Assembly: GCF_001667315.1 (NCBI RefSeq)
Contig: NZ_LZHT01000083.1
Span: 1 to 57,291 of the forward strand
Direction: 5' to 3'
Origin: Mycobacterium sp. 852002-10029_SCH5224772
GTDB lineage: Bacteria; Actinomycetota; Actinomycetes; Mycobacteriales; Mycobacteriaceae
DNA length: 57,291 nt
Shown: positions 19,401-27,239 of the stretch, piece by piece
How the letters are laid out: every line of letters begins with the position of its first letter
Position numbering within the stretch: position 1 is the stretch's first letter
Made by a program: the position numbers and the translations under genes
The notes under the pieces: model-generated
The model's database searches: none
Seen by the model: only the letters and a program-made list of their open reading frames with translations
What the model was told of the DNA's origin: nothing

Positions 19401-19474
19401 CGAACTCGGACTGGGAGGGGATCAGGGAGCGCTGCCTGTCCGTGGCGGTAGCGATGCTGGAGGAGGCGAGGTGA
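16418..19474 (+). CDS. mmpL11: RND lipid transporter MmpL11
   Basis: The start at 16418 (MMRLSRSLRRYRWLVFTGW) matches the known N-terminus of M. tuberculosis MmpL11; the frame is open from 16352, but upstream residues are not conserved in style. The 1018-residue protein has two MMPL halves with Asp-Tyr relay pairs in ALAVDYSLF and GLSMDYEIF. MmpL11 exports monomeromycolyl diacylglycerol and mycolate esters needed for biofilms, and has also been tied to haem uptake with the Rv0203 haemophore encoded divergently here. After the last helix a long hydrophilic cytoplasmic domain of about 300 residues follows, with a low-complexity Gly/Asn/Ala linker and a conserved C-terminal segment containing YLIMCRNSRRDYADFADMV. 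The stop overlaps the next start by four bases. Confidence 0.96.
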   Translation: MMRLSRSLRRYRWLVFTGWLLALVPAVYLALTQSGNLTGGGFDVAGSQSLAVHDELEELYHDQGGSSLALVAAPRADASYQDMNDAVAQLRRLAADLPGTSEIPNPTQRPPQPDRPYVLSVRLDSRNTSDVAKKLRTRVGIKGDQPGQTANGRVRLYVIGQGALSAAAAANTKHDIAAAERWNLPVILIVLLAVFGSLAAAAIPLALGVCTVVVTMGLVYLLSAYTTMSVFVTSTVSMFGIALAVDYSLFILMRFREELRTGRQPREAVDAAMATSGLAVVLSGATVVASLTGIYVINTPALKSMATGAILAVAVAMLTSTTLTPAALATFGRAAAKRSGFLHWSRRPESSQSRFWNRWIGWVMRRPWMSALAASLVLLVMAAPAASMVLGNSLLRQFDSSHEIRAGVAAAAQALGPGALGPIRVLVSFPDGGAASPEHSRTVGAVRQRMTQAPNIVSVSPPQYAEDNGSALLSAVLTVDPEDMRARETVGWMRAQLPKVPELGTARVEVGGPTALIKDFDDQVSKTEPLVLGFVALIAFVMLLVSIHSVFLALKGVLMTLLSVAAAYGSLVMVFQWGWLKDLGFAQISSIDSTVPPLVLAMTFGLSMDYEIFLLTRIRERFLHSGNTRDAVAYGVSTSARTITSAALIMIAVFVGFAFAGMPLVAEIGVACAVAIAVDATVVRLVMVPALMAMFAQWNWWLPAWLSRVLPSVDFDRPLPEVDLGDVVVIPDDISALVVPNADLRMVLKSAAKLKHLAPDAICVTDPLAFSGCGRNGRPASPDPDEEGTRGLGPGQIPHQVALSEEKVAVGVASGEKRTATNGHANGSSGTRKLAGGLASRNGIAKAIAGSDRPVHPVTLWRGRLSVAIDALETDPDAAPAGATDRPKYARRSPVETTNVQLPTGDRLLVPTGAETLRLKGYLIMCRNSRRDYADFADMVDSLEPETAAVVLAGMDRYYCCESSRRQWIATQLVRRLADPDPCDYPEDQGSEVDANSDWEGIRERCLSVAVAMLEEAR

Positions 19475-20028
19475 CGTTGGCGGGCGCCCGCAACGAATTC
19501 AGCCCCCCACCGCCGCCCCACCGGCCGGCCCCGGAACAGCGCAACCGCGGCAATGGACCCTCCGGGGGGCCGTCCGAATCCCTTCCGGACCTCGACCAGC
19601 CGGTGGAGTTCTGGCCGACCGCCGCCATCCGTTCCGCACTGCAGGGCGGTGACATCGCCACCTGGAAGCGCATCGCCGGCGCGCTGAAGCGCGACCCGTA
19701 CGGGCGAACGGCCCGCCAGGTCGAGGAGGTTCTCGACGGCACCCGGCCGTACGGCATCGCCAAGGCGCTGTGGGAGGTGCTCGAGCGCGCCCGCACCCAC
19801 CTGGATGCCAACGAGCGCGCCGAGGTGGCTCGCCACGTGCGGCTGCTGATCGACCGCTCCGGGCTCGCCCAGCACGAATTCGCGTCCCGCATCGGAGTCA
19901 GCGCCGAGGAACTGAGTGGCTACCTCGACGGCAGCACCAGCCCGACAGCCGCGCTGATGATCCGGATCCGCCGATTGTCGGATCGGTTCGTCAAGGTCAA
20001 GTCCGGTCGCTCGACCGAATCGAACTGA
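19471..20028 (+). CDS. helix-turn-helix-like protein coupled to mmpL11 (Rv0201c-like)
   Basis: The GTG at 19471 overlaps the mmpL11 stop (GTGA) and is preceded by GGAGGAGG, so it is translated together with mmpL11. It gives 185 residues. The N-terminal 45 residues are proline-rich. The middle is predicted helical and includes FWPTAAIRSALQGGDIATWKR. The C-terminal part, from RLLIDRSGLAQHEFASRIGV through SAEELSGYLDGSTSP, reads as an XRE-type helix-turn-helix, with the second helix ending in SRIGVS and the recognition helix around EELSGYLDG. It could be a small DNA-binding regulator tied to MmpL11 expression. Homologues are usually annotated hypothetical. Its stop is three bases from that of omamB on the other strand. 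Confidence 0.75.
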   Translation: MTLAGARNEFSPPPPPHRPAPEQRNRGNGPSGGPSESLPDLDQPVEFWPTAAIRSALQGGDIATWKRIAGALKRDPYGRTARQVEEVLDGTRPYGIAKALWEVLERARTHLDANERAEVARHVRLLIDRSGLAQHEFASRIGVSAEELSGYLDGSTSPTAALMIRIRRLSDRFVKVKSGRSTESN

Positions 20029-20031
20029 TCG

Positions 20032-20727
20032 TCATCTGATCGGCAGGACGTCGGCGACCAGCCAGTCGCTGCCGCGCTTGGTCAGTGTCACTCGCAGGGC
20101 GGGCGCCGCCTGGCTGGGTGGCTGGCCCGGCGCGTTCTGAGTCACCCGCAGGATCACCGCCACACTCGCCGCCGACGGCCCGAGGGCCTCGACACCGGCC
20201 GACACCGTGTCGGCTTGCGCGGTGACGTTGTGTTGGCCCAGCTCGGTGCTCGACTTGGTGTATTGCTCCTTGAACGCGGCGGCGTGCTCCGGGACGACCA
20301 TGGCCGTGGCCCGGTCGATCGAACCGGTCGGGGCGGTGGGGCTGAACGACGCCATGGCCTCCGCCATACCGGTGGCGATCTGCACGACCTTGCGGGAGTC
20401 GTCGGTGAAGTCGCGGTCGGTCTTCGTCCAGTGCGTGTAGCCGGTCACGACGGCCGCCCCCACGGCGGCCGTGCACAGCAGGACGACCGCCAACCGCAGC
20501 CCGGGTGCGTCGTCGTCGGTGCCGACGCTGACCGAATCGCGGCGCAGCAACCAGAAATTGATCAGCACACCTTCGGCGATCAGCAGGACGAGCACCGAGC
20601 AGGCCGACACCCACCACAGCGGCCAACCGAGCACCGCCCCGATGGCCACCAATGCGGCGATCGCGGCCAGCGGTGCCGCGACGTCGAATGCGAAGAGTCG
20701 CCAGATGTTCCTCATCGGATCTTTCAC
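20032..20727 (-). CDS. omamB: orphan Mce-associated membrane protein OmamB-like (Rv0200)
   Basis: This 231-residue protein has two hydrophobic N-terminal segments (about residues 13-55) and a third near residues 75-93, followed by an extracytoplasmic domain with the Mce-associated fold: WTKTDRDFTDDSRKV, FKEQYTKSSTELGQHNV and a C-terminal LTKRGSDWLVADVLPIR. That pattern, a helix, an NTF2-like domain and a final basic strand, is shared with the proteins at the end of mce operons. The GTG at 20727 overlaps the omamA stop (GTGA), so both are one operon; an ATG at 20715 is an alternative start. Related proteins are thought to support Mce lipid importers. The direct role of OmamB is less studied than that of OmamA. 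Confidence 0.85.
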   Translation of the reverse strand: MKDPMRNIWRLFAFDVAAPLAAIAALVAIGAVLGWPLWWVSACSVLVLLIAEGVLINFWLLRRDSVSVGTDDDAPGLRLAVVLLCTAAVGAAVVTGYTHWTKTDRDFTDDSRKVVQIATGMAEAMASFSPTAPTGSIDRATAMVVPEHAAAFKEQYTKSSTELGQHNVTAQADTVSAGVEALGPSAASVAVILRVTQNAPGQPPSQAAPALRVTLTKRGSDWLVADVLPIR

Positions 20728-21389
20728 CTAATCGAAGCCAGACCGGAGATCATCAGCTTGCCGTCCACGTCGGAGACGTCCAGCCGCAGGTTCCAGTGCA
20801 CGGTTTGCGGCTTGGCGCCGACGTTTTCGCTGACGGAGGTGGCGACGAGCAGCACCGAGTCGGTTCGGCTCGCGAACGGCGGCAACTTGGTGGTGACGAC
20901 CGGTCGGGACGTGCCGGGCTGGGTGTCCAGGTCATGGTGCACGGTTTCGATCGCCACCGCGTTGATCCGTCCGGCGCTCTTCGACTGCAGTTTCTCCACC
21001 ACGGCCCGGTACGGCTGCACGGCGGCGTCGAAGTCAGTGTTGAGTTCTCCGACCGTGCCGTCGTGCAGCCGCTGCAGGCTGGCGTCGACGTTGCCGCTGT
21101 TCATGTTGATCAGCACGTTCGTCCACTCGGCGGCGGTCTGCATGACGCGGCTCAGATAGCCGCGTTCGGCGACCTGGTCGCGGTGCCCGGACCAGATGAA
21201 GACGCCGAGCACCACCGCGGCCACCGACAGCACACCGAGAACCGTTGACGCGACGCCGTAATGGGAGAAGACCCCGTCGCCGGATTCGGGTTCGCGGTCG
21301 GGGTCGTCGTCGGAGTCCCCGTCGTCGCCGGGGCCGACGTCAGCGGAATCTTCTTCGGCAGGTGGCTCGGTTCGCGCGCCCTCGGACAT
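20724..21389 (-). CDS. omamA: orphan Mce-associated membrane protein OmamA (Rv0199)
   Basis: The 221-residue protein has an acidic cytoplasmic head (about 50 residues rich in Asp and Glu), one membrane helix (STVLGVLSVAAVVLGVFIW) and an outer NTF2-like domain ending VDGKLMISGLASIR. In M. tuberculosis OmamA (Rv0199) stabilises the Mce ATPase MceG and is needed for cholesterol import through Mce4 and for fatty-acid import through Mce1. That makes it functionally linked to the mce1 operon at the right end of this window, some 25 kb away. It is followed by the overlapping omamB and divergent from zmp1, with 41 bases between the two starts. Confidence 0.88.
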   Translation of the reverse strand: MSEGARTEPPAEEDSADVGPGDDGDSDDDPDREPESGDGVFSHYGVASTVLGVLSVAAVVLGVFIWSGHRDQVAERGYLSRVMQTAAEWTNVLINMNSGNVDASLQRLHDGTVGELNTDFDAAVQPYRAVVEKLQSKSAGRINAVAIETVHHDLDTQPGTSRPVVTTKLPPFASRTDSVLLVATSVSENVGAKPQTVHWNLRLDVSDVDGKLMISGLASIR

Positions 21390-21430
21390 GGCCCGATCGT
21401 TGCACCCGGGAAAGATGGAAGGATGGCGGG

Positions 21431-23419
21431 GTGACGAATACGGCCCTCCGCTCGGGTATCGACCTGAGCCATGTCGATGAAAGCATCCGTCCCCAAGATG
21501 ACCTGTTCGGTCACGTCAACGGCCGCTGGCTGGCCGAATACGAGATACCGGCGGACCGCGCCACCGACGGGGCCTTCCGGCAGCTCTACGACCGCGCCGA
21601 GGAACAGGTGCGGGACCTGATCGTCGAGGCCAGCGAGCAGGGTTCGGCCGCCACCGACCCCGACGCGCAGCGCATCGGCGATCTGTACACCAGCTTTCTC
21701 GACGAGGAGACCGTCCAGCGCCGCGGCGTTCGGCCGCTGCTCGACGAGTTGACCGTGATCGACGACGCCGCCGCGCCCGCCGCGCTGGCCGGCGCCCTCG
21801 GCGCCCTGCAGCGCACCGGGGTGGGTGGCGGTGTCGCGGTCTACGTGGACACCGACGCCAAGAACTCGACCCGTTACCTGGTGCACGTCACCCAGTCCGG
21901 GCTCGGGCTGCCCGACGAGTCCTACTACCGCGAGGAGCAGCACGCCGAGGTGCTCGAGGCGTACCCCGCACACATCGCAGGCATGTTCGGCCTGGTGTTC
22001 GGCGGGGACGCGGCCGGCCACATCCGGACCGCGGAGCGCATCGTCGCGCTGGAGACCAAGCTGGCCGAGGCGCATTGGGATGTGGTCAAGCGCCGCGATG
22101 CCGACCTCAGCTACAACTTGCGCACGTTCGCCCAATTGCGCGACGAATCGGTCGGCTTCGACTGGGTCGCGTGGGCCGGCGCGTTCGGCACCAGCGCCGA
22201 GGCGCTCGCAGAAGTCGTTGTGCGCCAACCGGATTACGTTAGGTCGTTCGCCGAGCTGTGGCGCAACGAAGACCTCGAGGTGTGGAAGAGTTGGGCGCGG
22301 TGGCGGGTGATCCGCGCCCGCGCCTCCTGGCTGACCGACGACGTGGTGGCCGCGGATTTCGACTTCTACGGCCGCCGCTTGACCGGCACCGAGCAGATCC
22401 GGGACCGGTGGAAGCGGGCGGTGTCGCTGGTCGAGAGCCTGATGGGTGATGCCGTCGGAAAGCTGTACGTGCAACGACATTTCCCGCCCGGCGCCAAGGC
22501 CCGCATCGATGAGCTGGTGAGCAACCTGCAGGCGGCTTACCGGATCAGCATCAACGACCTGGAGTGGATGACGCCGCAGACGCGGGAGCGGGCGCTGACC
22601 AAGCTGGAGAAGTTCACCGCCAAGGTCGGCTACCCGGCGAAGTGGCGGGACTACTCCACGCTGGTGATCGACCGCAACGACCTCTACGGCAACTACCAGC
22701 GCGGGTATGTCGTCAACCACGACCGTGAGCTGGCCAAGCTCGGCGGGCCGGTGGACAAAGACGAATGGTTCATGACCCCGCAGACGGTCAACGCGTACTA
22801 CAACCCCGGGATGAACGAGATCGTTTTCCCCGCAGCTATTTTGCAGCCCCCATTCTTCGACGCCGAGGCCGACGACGCCGCGAACTACGGCGGGATCGGC
22901 GCGGTGATCGGGCACGAGATCGGCCACGGCTTCGACGACCAGGGCGCCAAATACGACGGTGACGGAAACCTCATCGACTGGTGGACCGACGCCGACCGGG
23001 CCGAATTCAGCTCCCGCACAAAGGCTCTCATCGAGCAGTACGACACGTACACGCCGCGGGGGCTGGCCGGCGGGCACCACGTGAACGGCGCGTTCACCGT
23101 CGGGGAGAACATTGGTGACCTGGGCGGGTTGTCGATCGCGCTGCTGGCCTATCAGTTGTCGCTGGACGGCAAGCCCGCCCCCGTCATCGACGGCCTGACC
23201 GGAGTGCAGCGCGTGTTCTACGGCTGGGCACAGGTGTGGCGCACCAAATCCCGTGATGCCGAAGCGATCCGGCGCCTGGCGGTGGATCCGCACTCGCCGC
23301 CGGAGTTCCGCTGCAATGGTGTGCTACGCAACATGGACGCGTTCTACGACGCCTTCGACGGAGCCGATGCCGGTGCGCTGTTCCTGGAGCCCGACAGCCG
23401 GGTCAAGATCTGGAATTGA
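21431..23419 (+). CDS. zmp1: zinc metalloprotease Zmp1 (M13/neprilysin family)
   Basis: The GTG at 21431 gives 662 residues, essentially the size of M. tuberculosis Zmp1. The zinc site is intact: HEIGH with H495, E496 and H499, and the third ligand in GENIGDLGG (E559). The substrate-binding NAYYNPGMNEIVFPA motif of M13 peptidases is present upstream, and the protein ends in a C-terminal VKIWN that resembles the family's conserved final tryptophan motif. Zmp1 affects phagosome maturation and inflammasome activation in infected macrophages. No signal peptide is seen, as in the characterised protein. Its last 17 bases overlap the end of the oxidoreductase gene on the opposite strand. Confidence 0.96.
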   Translation: MTNTALRSGIDLSHVDESIRPQDDLFGHVNGRWLAEYEIPADRATDGAFRQLYDRAEEQVRDLIVEASEQGSAATDPDAQRIGDLYTSFLDEETVQRRGVRPLLDELTVIDDAAAPAALAGALGALQRTGVGGGVAVYVDTDAKNSTRYLVHVTQSGLGLPDESYYREEQHAEVLEAYPAHIAGMFGLVFGGDAAGHIRTAERIVALETKLAEAHWDVVKRRDADLSYNLRTFAQLRDESVGFDWVAWAGAFGTSAEALAEVVVRQPDYVRSFAELWRNEDLEVWKSWARWRVIRARASWLTDDVVAADFDFYGRRLTGTEQIRDRWKRAVSLVESLMGDAVGKLYVQRHFPPGAKARIDELVSNLQAAYRISINDLEWMTPQTRERALTKLEKFTAKVGYPAKWRDYSTLVIDRNDLYGNYQRGYVVNHDRELAKLGGPVDKDEWFMTPQTVNAYYNPGMNEIVFPAAILQPPFFDAEADDAANYGGIGAVIGHEIGHGFDDQGAKYDGDGNLIDWWTDADRAEFSSRTKALIEQYDTYTPRGLAGGHHVNGAFTVGENIGDLGGLSIALLAYQLSLDGKPAPVIDGLTGVQRVFYGWAQVWRTKSRDAEAIRRLAVDPHSPPEFRCNGVLRNMDAFYDAFDGADAGALFLEPDSRVKIWN

Positions 23420-25655
23420 CGCCGACGGCCGCCGGGACGGCCTCGATGCGGGCGGGCACGTGCTTGTGCCACGGCGTGCCCGCGTAGGGATCGCGCCACT
23501 CGGTCGAGGTCAGCGCGTTCGGGGCCACACCGGGAACGACGGTGTGGCCGTCGTCGTCGATGTAATCGAGCCCAAAACCGTTGGGCAGGGAAGCATGTCC
23601 GGCGAGCATGGTCTCGGTGATCTCGACGGTGGCCTCGGCGCTGCCGGCCGCGGTGCTGATGCGCGCCCGGCATCCGTCGACGAGACCGAGGGCCTGCGCG
23701 TCTTCGACGCTGACCCGCAGCGCGCCCTCGGCGTCGCGTTTGCGCCAGGACGGGTCGCGGAAGATGTCGTTGGCGGTGTAGGCGCGCCGCTCCCCCACCG
23801 ACAACACGATCGGGAAGTCCGGGGTGGTGAGCTCGGCCGGGGCGCGGGTCAGCGCCCTCAATTCGTCGAGCATCGACGGGATCTCCAGCGCGATCTTGTG
23901 ATCGGAGTGGCTGATCAACGCGAAGTCGTCCGCGTAGTTGTGGGCGGTGAACGTCACCCCCGAGGGGTTGTCCAGGATCGCGTCGAACAGCGCGTTGCCG
24001 TCGGCGTGACCGGCGCGCCGCACGGCGTCCGGATAGTTCATCGCGGTCTTCTGGGCCAGGCCCCACAACGCGGCCGCGCCGCGCAGCCCGTCCGGCAGCG
24101 TGGGCCCCAGCGTCTCGTAGAGCACGTACGGAAGTACTTGCGCCACCGTCGGATTGGCCGCAACAGCGGTGAGGAACGCCTCGGTGTACGCCGGGCGACC
24201 GCGCTGGGCGGCGTCGCGCAAGGGCCGCAACTCCGCGTCGTCGACCACACCGAGCGCCCGCACCAGCCGGGCCCAGATCTCGGGCTCGGGCAGGGTTCCC
24301 GGCAGGGGCTCCAGCAGCGGACGGCGCAGCTGAAACGTGTTGTGCGGGAATTCCAGGTTGAAGAAGGTGGCCTCCGGCTTCTCGAACTGGGACGCGGCCG
24401 GAAGCACGTAGTGGGCGAGCCTGGCGGTCTCGGTCATCGCGACGTCGATGACCACCATCAGTTCCAGCGACCGGAAGGCTTCGCGGCACGCGGCCGAATT
24501 GGCCAGTGAGTGAGCGGGGTTGCTGCTCTCCACGATCATCGCCCGGAAGCGGTCCGGGTGGTCGGTCAGGATTTCCTCGGGAACCACATTGCTGGGCACC
24601 AGCCCGGAGATGATGGGGGCGCCGGTGACCGGCGTGCGGCCGGAGAACTGGCCGAACAGCGGTGCGAACGACGAATGCAGGTGTTGGCCACCCTTTTTCG
24701 CGAAGTTACCGGTGAGGACCCATAGCAGCTTGTTCAGGTAGGAGGACAGCGTGCTGTTGGGCGCCTGCTGCACCCCGAGATCCTCGAAGACCGACACGCT
24801 CGCGGCGGCGCCGATGCGCCGGGCCGCCGCGCGCAGCAGTTCTTCGTCGACGCCGCAGCGCTGCGCGTAGTCGGCCACCGCAACGCCGCGCAGCGCCGCG
24901 CGGACGGTGTCGGCACCGCGCACATGCTCGGCGAGAAACGTTTCGTTGCAGAGGTTTTCCTGGACGAGGACGGCGGCCAACGCCGCCAGGCACCACGCAT
25001 CGGTGCCGGGTCGAACGCGCAGATGGAAGTCGGACATCTTGGCGGTGTCGGTGACGACGGGGTCGATGACGATCATCGACCGGGCCGGATCCTTGGCGAT
25101 CTCGTTGAGCACCACCCGGGCACGCGGAAAGCTCTGCGACATCCACGGGTTCTTGCCGACGAACACCGCCACCTCGGCGTGCTCGAACTCGCCCCTGGTG
25201 TGACCGCCGTACAACTGCCCGTCCACCCAGGCCTCACCGGTCTTCTCCTGCGCCAACGCATTTGAGCGGTAGCGCGACCCCAGCGCCTTCAGGAAGGCGC
25301 CGCTGTACGCCCCGCCCAGATGGTTTCCCTGCCCGCCGCCACCGTAGTAGAAGATCTTGTCCCCGCCGTAGGTATCGCGAATGTGCTTGAACCCCTCGGC
25401 GATCTCCACGATCGCGGTGTCCCAGTCGATTTCCTCGTAGCTGCCGTCGGCGCGGCGGCGCAGCGGAGTCGTCAGTCGGGTGCGGTCGTTCTGATAGTGG
25501 TCGAGCCGCAGCGCCTTGTTGCAGGTGTAACCCTGCGACGCCGGGTGCGCCTTGTCGCCGCGGATGCGGGCCAGCCGGCGATCGTCGACTTGAACCACAA
25601 TGCCGCAGTTGCATTCACACAGAATGCACGCGCTGGATTGCCATTCACCGGTCAT
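23403..25655 (-). CDS. molybdopterin-dependent oxidoreductase (Rv0197-like)
   Basis: The 750-residue protein is a member of the formate dehydrogenase/DMSO reductase family. An N-terminal 4Fe-4S site is visible (ACILCECNCGIVV, with a fourth Cys in GYTCNKA). The molybdopterin domains follow, with the conserved YYGGGGQGNHLGG and VFVGKNPWMSQSFPRAR segments. The C-terminal molydopterin-dinucleotide binding domain contains LSVGERRAYTANDIFRDPSW and HASLPNGFGL. The gene begins 19 bases after the TetR regulator and is probably in its operon. The electron donor and substrate are unknown. M. tuberculosis has the homologue in the same place, downstream of a TetR gene. Confidence 0.9.
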   Translation of the reverse strand: MTGEWQSSACILCECNCGIVVQVDDRRLARIRGDKAHPASQGYTCNKALRLDHYQNDRTRLTTPLRRRADGSYEEIDWDTAIVEIAEGFKHIRDTYGGDKIFYYGGGGQGNHLGGAYSGAFLKALGSRYRSNALAQEKTGEAWVDGQLYGGHTRGEFEHAEVAVFVGKNPWMSQSFPRARVVLNEIAKDPARSMIVIDPVVTDTAKMSDFHLRVRPGTDAWCLAALAAVLVQENLCNETFLAEHVRGADTVRAALRGVAVADYAQRCGVDEELLRAAARRIGAAASVSVFEDLGVQQAPNSTLSSYLNKLLWVLTGNFAKKGGQHLHSSFAPLFGQFSGRTPVTGAPIISGLVPSNVVPEEILTDHPDRFRAMIVESSNPAHSLANSAACREAFRSLELMVVIDVAMTETARLAHYVLPAASQFEKPEATFFNLEFPHNTFQLRRPLLEPLPGTLPEPEIWARLVRALGVVDDAELRPLRDAAQRGRPAYTEAFLTAVAANPTVAQVLPYVLYETLGPTLPDGLRGAAALWGLAQKTAMNYPDAVRRAGHADGNALFDAILDNPSGVTFTAHNYADDFALISHSDHKIALEIPSMLDELRALTRAPAELTTPDFPIVLSVGERRAYTANDIFRDPSWRKRDAEGALRVSVEDAQALGLVDGCRARISTAAGSAEATVEITETMLAGHASLPNGFGLDYIDDDGHTVVPGVAPNALTSTEWRDPYAGTPWHKHVPARIEAVPAAVGVNSRS

Positions 25656-25674
25656 TGCGGGACATCCTCTCCGG

Positions 25675-26265
25675 TCACCTGATACGACCCTGCTCGGACG
25701 GAGTCGCCAGCAGCAGCTCGCGCATCTGACGGCGGACGACGTCGAGGGGCATTAGGTCGCGGCGCACCCGCGCCAGCACAATCGCGCCCTCGAGCGCCGT
25801 GGTGGCCAGGACCGACAATTCGCCCGCCCGCTCGCGGCCTATCCCGTCGGCGATGAAGCGCTGCGCGATCAGGTCGGTCCAGCGGTCGAACACCGCCGCC
25901 GCGCGGTCGACGACGGGCGCCATGCGTTCGGCGTTTTCCTGCTCGCCCGCCTCCACGGACACGGCCACGATGGGGCAGCCGGCGCGGAAGTCGCTATCGA
26001 GCAGCTGCCCGCGGTATTTGTCGATCAGGGTATCGATCAGCTGGAGGCCGCTCTCGGCCTCGGCGATGATCCCGGCGACATGGTCGCCGGCGAAGTCCAC
26101 CGCCTCGCAGAGCAGTTGCGTGCGGCCGCCCGGGAAGTAGTGATAGGCCGATCCGCGCGGCGCGCCGCTGTGCTCGAGGACGTCCGAGATGGCGGTGGCG
26201 TGCGCGCCGCGCTCCCTGATCAAGAGCGCCGCCGACACCACCATCCGTTCGCGTGGACCGCGCAC
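25675..26265 (-). CDS. TetR-family transcriptional regulator (Rv0196-like)
   Basis: The GTG at 26265 gives 196 residues beginning RGPRERMVVSAALLIRERGA, the usual first helix of a TetR DNA-binding domain. The helix-turn-helix follows in ATAISDVLEHSGAPRGSAYHYFPGGR, whose end is the family hallmark. The open frame extends upstream to 26358, but the extra residues would cover the promoter and the operator-like palindrome, so they are left out. The C-terminal part is an all-helical ligand domain. It is likely to repress itself and the molybdopterin oxidoreductase gene 19 bases downstream. Confidence 0.9.
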   Translation of the reverse strand: MRGPRERMVVSAALLIRERGAHATAISDVLEHSGAPRGSAYHYFPGGRTQLLCEAVDFAGDHVAGIIAEAESGLQLIDTLIDKYRGQLLDSDFRAGCPIVAVSVEAGEQENAERMAPVVDRAAAVFDRWTDLIAQRFIADGIGRERAGELSVLATTALEGAIVLARVRRDLMPLDVVRRQMRELLLATPSEQGRIR

Positions 26266-26285
26266 CGCCGCTCCTTCGGCCGAAG

Positions 26286-26307
26286 TTATATATGATGCTA
26301 TACATAA
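26286..26307. promoter_or_regulatory. AT-rich inverted repeat, likely TetR operator
   Basis: Arms TTATATAT and ATACATAA (8 bases, one mismatch, 6-base spacer) stand out in a GC-rich genome, centred about 30 bases upstream of the TetR start. Position and shape fit an autoregulatory TetR operator that overlaps the promoter. No binding data can be inferred. Confidence 0.6.
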
Positions 26308-26351
26308 TCGCCGGCCCCGCGGAAGCCCCCGCAGAAACGTGCTGGGAGACA

Positions 26352-26397
26352 GACGCAAAATCGCCCGTCTCCAGGGGGAAACGGGCGATTTTGCGTC
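26352..26397 (-). terminator. strong hairpin terminator after the L,D-transpeptidase
   Basis: A perfect 17-base inverted repeat (GACGCAAAATCGCCCGT at 26352-26368 and its complement at 26381-26397) encloses a 12-base loop. It sits 17 bases beyond the stop of the L,D-transpeptidase gene and upstream of the TetR operator. The A/T tract inside the arms would supply U residues on either strand. It is the strongest terminator-like structure I saw in the window. Confidence 0.8.
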
Positions 26398-26413
26398 GCT
26401 GAGCTGAAGGACC

Positions 26414-27184
26414 CTAGTTCATCCAGTCGGCGGAGCCGTCGTTCTTCTTGTAGTTGCCGCCGGTGGAGTTCTTCACGATGATCGGGTCTCCCGCGCCGAA
26501 GTTGTCGAAGAACCACTTCGCGTTGGAGGGGCTGATGTTGATGCAGCCGTGGCTGACGTCGCGCTTGCCCTGGTCGTCCACCGACCACGGGGCGCTGTGC
26601 ACGTAGTCGCCAACGTTGTCGAAGCGGACCGCGTCCTCCACCGTCACCTTGTAGCCGTAGGTCGAACTGACCGGCACCCCGTAGGTCGAGGAGTCCATCA
26701 CCACCGACGCCTTCTTGTCCTGCACGTAGTAGGTGCCGTTGGGGGTCTGGTGGTTACCAGACGTCATGCCCATCGACATCGGGATCGTCTTCTCCACCGT
26801 GCCGTTGCGGGCGACGGTCAACTGATGCGTGGCGTCGTCGGCCGTGGCCACCAGCGTGTCTCCGGTTCGGAAGCTCGACACGGTGCCCCCGGCGTCGACG
26901 GTCACCGCCGTGTGGGCGGGCCAGAAGCTCAACGGCCGCCAACGCAGCTGGGTCGGAGTCATCCAGTAGAACTTGCCCGGGACCGCCGGGGCGGACGAGA
27001 CGTGGACCGCGCCCTCCGCGGCGCCGGAGTCGTCGACCCGGCCGGGGAAATTGATGATGATCGGCTGGCCGACACCCACCGTCGACCCGTTGGCGGGCTG
27101 GATCTTCGGCGGCCCGAAGGGGGCCGTGCCGGTGAACGGGGCGGGATTCTGCCCGGCGGCCGAGGCCGCGGCGGGCTGGGCCAT
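26414..27184 (-). CDS. L,D-transpeptidase catalytic part (Rv0192/LdtMt4-like), possibly frameshifted
   Basis: The 256-residue frame carries a YkuD-type L,D-transpeptidase, which makes 3-3 cross-links in peptidoglycan. The catalytic motif is [10 protein letters not shown] with the nucleophile at C214. An Ig-like domain precedes it (residues about 30-125: [15 protein letters not shown] and [13 protein letters not shown]). The first in-frame ATG lacks any signal peptide, although the family is exported. The same frame continues upstream without a start codon through a proline-rich stretch to about 27330, and a separate frame at 27240-27425 supplies a perfect signal peptide. Removing one G from the run at 27246-27250 would join them into 336 residues. 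It is either a real frameshift or a sequence error. Confidence 0.85.
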   Translation of the reverse strand: MAQPAAASAAGQNPAPFTGTAPFGPPKIQPANGSTVGVGQPIIINFPGRVDDSGAAEGAVHVSSAPAVPGKFYWMTPTQLRWRPLSFWPAHTAVTVDAGGTVSSFRTGDTLVATADDATHQLTVARNGTVEKTIPMSMGMTSGNHQTPNGTYYVQDKKASVVMDSSTYGVPVSSTYGYKVTVEDAVRFDNVGDYVHSAPWSVDDQGKRDVSHGCINISPSNAKWFFDNFGAGDPIIVKNSTGGNYKKNDGSADWMN

Positions 27185-27239
27185 GGGCGGAAGCCACGGC
27201 GGCGCCGGCGCATCGGGCGGAGGCGGAGCCGCCAGCGGG

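Noticed and set aside
21152..23293. Long minus-strand frame opposite zmp1
   Set aside because: The zinc-protease motifs are on the plus strand; the antisense frame is a by-product of GC-rich third positions.
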